NCBI GenBank assembly: GCA_022709625.1
Contig: JAKLIL010000125.1
Coordinates: forward strand, 1-5,864
Source of the DNA: Verrucomicrobiota bacterium
GTDB lineage: Bacteria > Verrucomicrobiota > Kiritimatiellia > CAIQIC01 > Lenti-01
Direction of reading: 5' to 3'
Length of the DNA stretch: 5,864 bases
The position numbers and the translations under genes are program-made. The notes beneath the pieces are model-generated. The model saw nothing but the letters and a program-made list of their open reading frames with translations. It had not been told where the DNA came from and searched no databases. The first letter of the stretch is position 1; each line of letters starts with the position of its first letter. Of this stretch, positions 5,522 to 5,864 are shown piece by piece.

Positions 5522-5864
5522 GGAGCGGGCGCCGCGGCGGCGTTCTGGTTGGGCCGGCGCCGTTTGTCCATGGCGGCGGCATAGTAGTCGCGGCATAGCG
5601 AGCAGGCATGGCAGCGATGTCCGCAGACGAGGGTTTGCGCAAAGAATTCTTCGGATATTTCGATGTCGTCGAGGACCGAGGCCGGCCCACCGCCAATGTC
5701 GCCCGGAGCCAGCGGGCGGCCGTGGACGTAGGAATCCAGCACGAGGCGGTAGTGGTCGGGATCGCGCAGCGTCACGCGACCGGCCAATTTCACTTCATCG
5801 TATGTGCCGGCGTACAGATGGAGGTGTTGCGGCAGGATCCAGCCCGTGGTCAGGCGCAGCCAGG
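5518..5864 (-). CDS. Unrecognised protein with C-terminal four-Cys cluster (partial)
   Basis: Only the last 114 complete codons are visible. The frame is open to the right edge, so the N-terminus lies outside; a GTG at 5793 is inside the open frame and is unlikely to be the true start. The visible part begins WLRLTTGWILPQHLHLYAG and looks like an alpha/beta domain end with charged strands such as KLAGRVTLRD and YRLVLDSYVHG. Near the end, counting from the first visible residue, is CGHRCHACSLCRDYY, with cysteines at 80, 84, 87 and 90 (C-x3-C-x2-C-x2-C) and a nearby His. Such spacing can hold an iron-sulfur cluster or zinc. The last 16 residues are a basic then Ala/Pro-rich tail. I cannot name the family. 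Its TGA (5518-5520) overlaps the tatC ATG (5519-5521), so the two are probably in one operon with coupled translation. The link to Tat function is otherwise unproven. Confidence 0.75.
   Translation of the reverse strand, partial: WLRLTTGWILPQHLHLYAGTYDEVKLAGRVTLRDPDHYRLVLDSYVHGRPLAPGDIGGGPASVLDDIEISEEFFAQTLVCGHRCHACSLCRDYYAAAMDKRRRPNQNAAAAPAP

Overview
This is a GC-rich bacterial chromosomal window with eight genes, plus one short gene remnant and an odd AT-rich inverted repeat. I saw no rRNA, tRNA, CRISPR array, transposase or integrase. The source is probably a member of the PVC group (Verrucomicrobiota or Kiritimatiellota). That is inferred from the style of a secreted protein whose C-terminus ends in an 'AFYRV' tail after a 'TNWAEV' segment, and from a solo tatA lying beside tatC. 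It is not proven by any marker gene.

Left part (1-2321, + strand). The window opens inside umuD, with only the end of the LexA/UmuD-type peptidase visible. A complete umuC follows 13 bases later behind a strong ribosome binding site. Together they make the two-gene SOS translesion polymerase V operon. A small GC hairpin separates umuC from a gene for an exported dienelactone-hydrolase-family enzyme.

Middle part (2322-4245, + strand). A 111-base gap holds a weak terminator-like hairpin and a poor promoter candidate. It leads to a very lysine/alanine-rich, histone-H1-like protein, then, 13 bases on, a SixA-type phosphohistidine phosphatase. After 33 bases comes a secreted protein of unknown function. 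These three genes are close enough to be co-transcribed, but no shared task is evident from the sequence.

Between 4246 and 4490 there is no intact gene. This gap holds two copies of the self-complementary octamer ACTATAGT inside a perfect 10-bp inverted repeat. Immediately after it lies a 39-base remnant encoding the same kind of C-terminal tail as the upstream secreted protein. This looks like a scar of duplication, deletion or insertion and is the most curious part of the window.

Right part (4491-5864). A tatA gene on the + strand runs head-on into tatC on the - strand. Their stop codons overlap in the four bases TTAG. tatC in turn overlaps the stop of an upstream - strand gene by an ATGA junction. 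That upstream gene is cut by the window edge. It encodes an unrecognised protein with a C-terminal four-cysteine cluster. TatA and TatC would together form a twin-arginine export system, but the genes are convergent rather than in the usual co-directional operon.

I found no clear novel multi-gene system. The best leads are the repeat and remnant at 4308-4372, the convergent tat pair, the Lys-rich protein next to sixA, and the Cys-cluster protein coupled to tatC.
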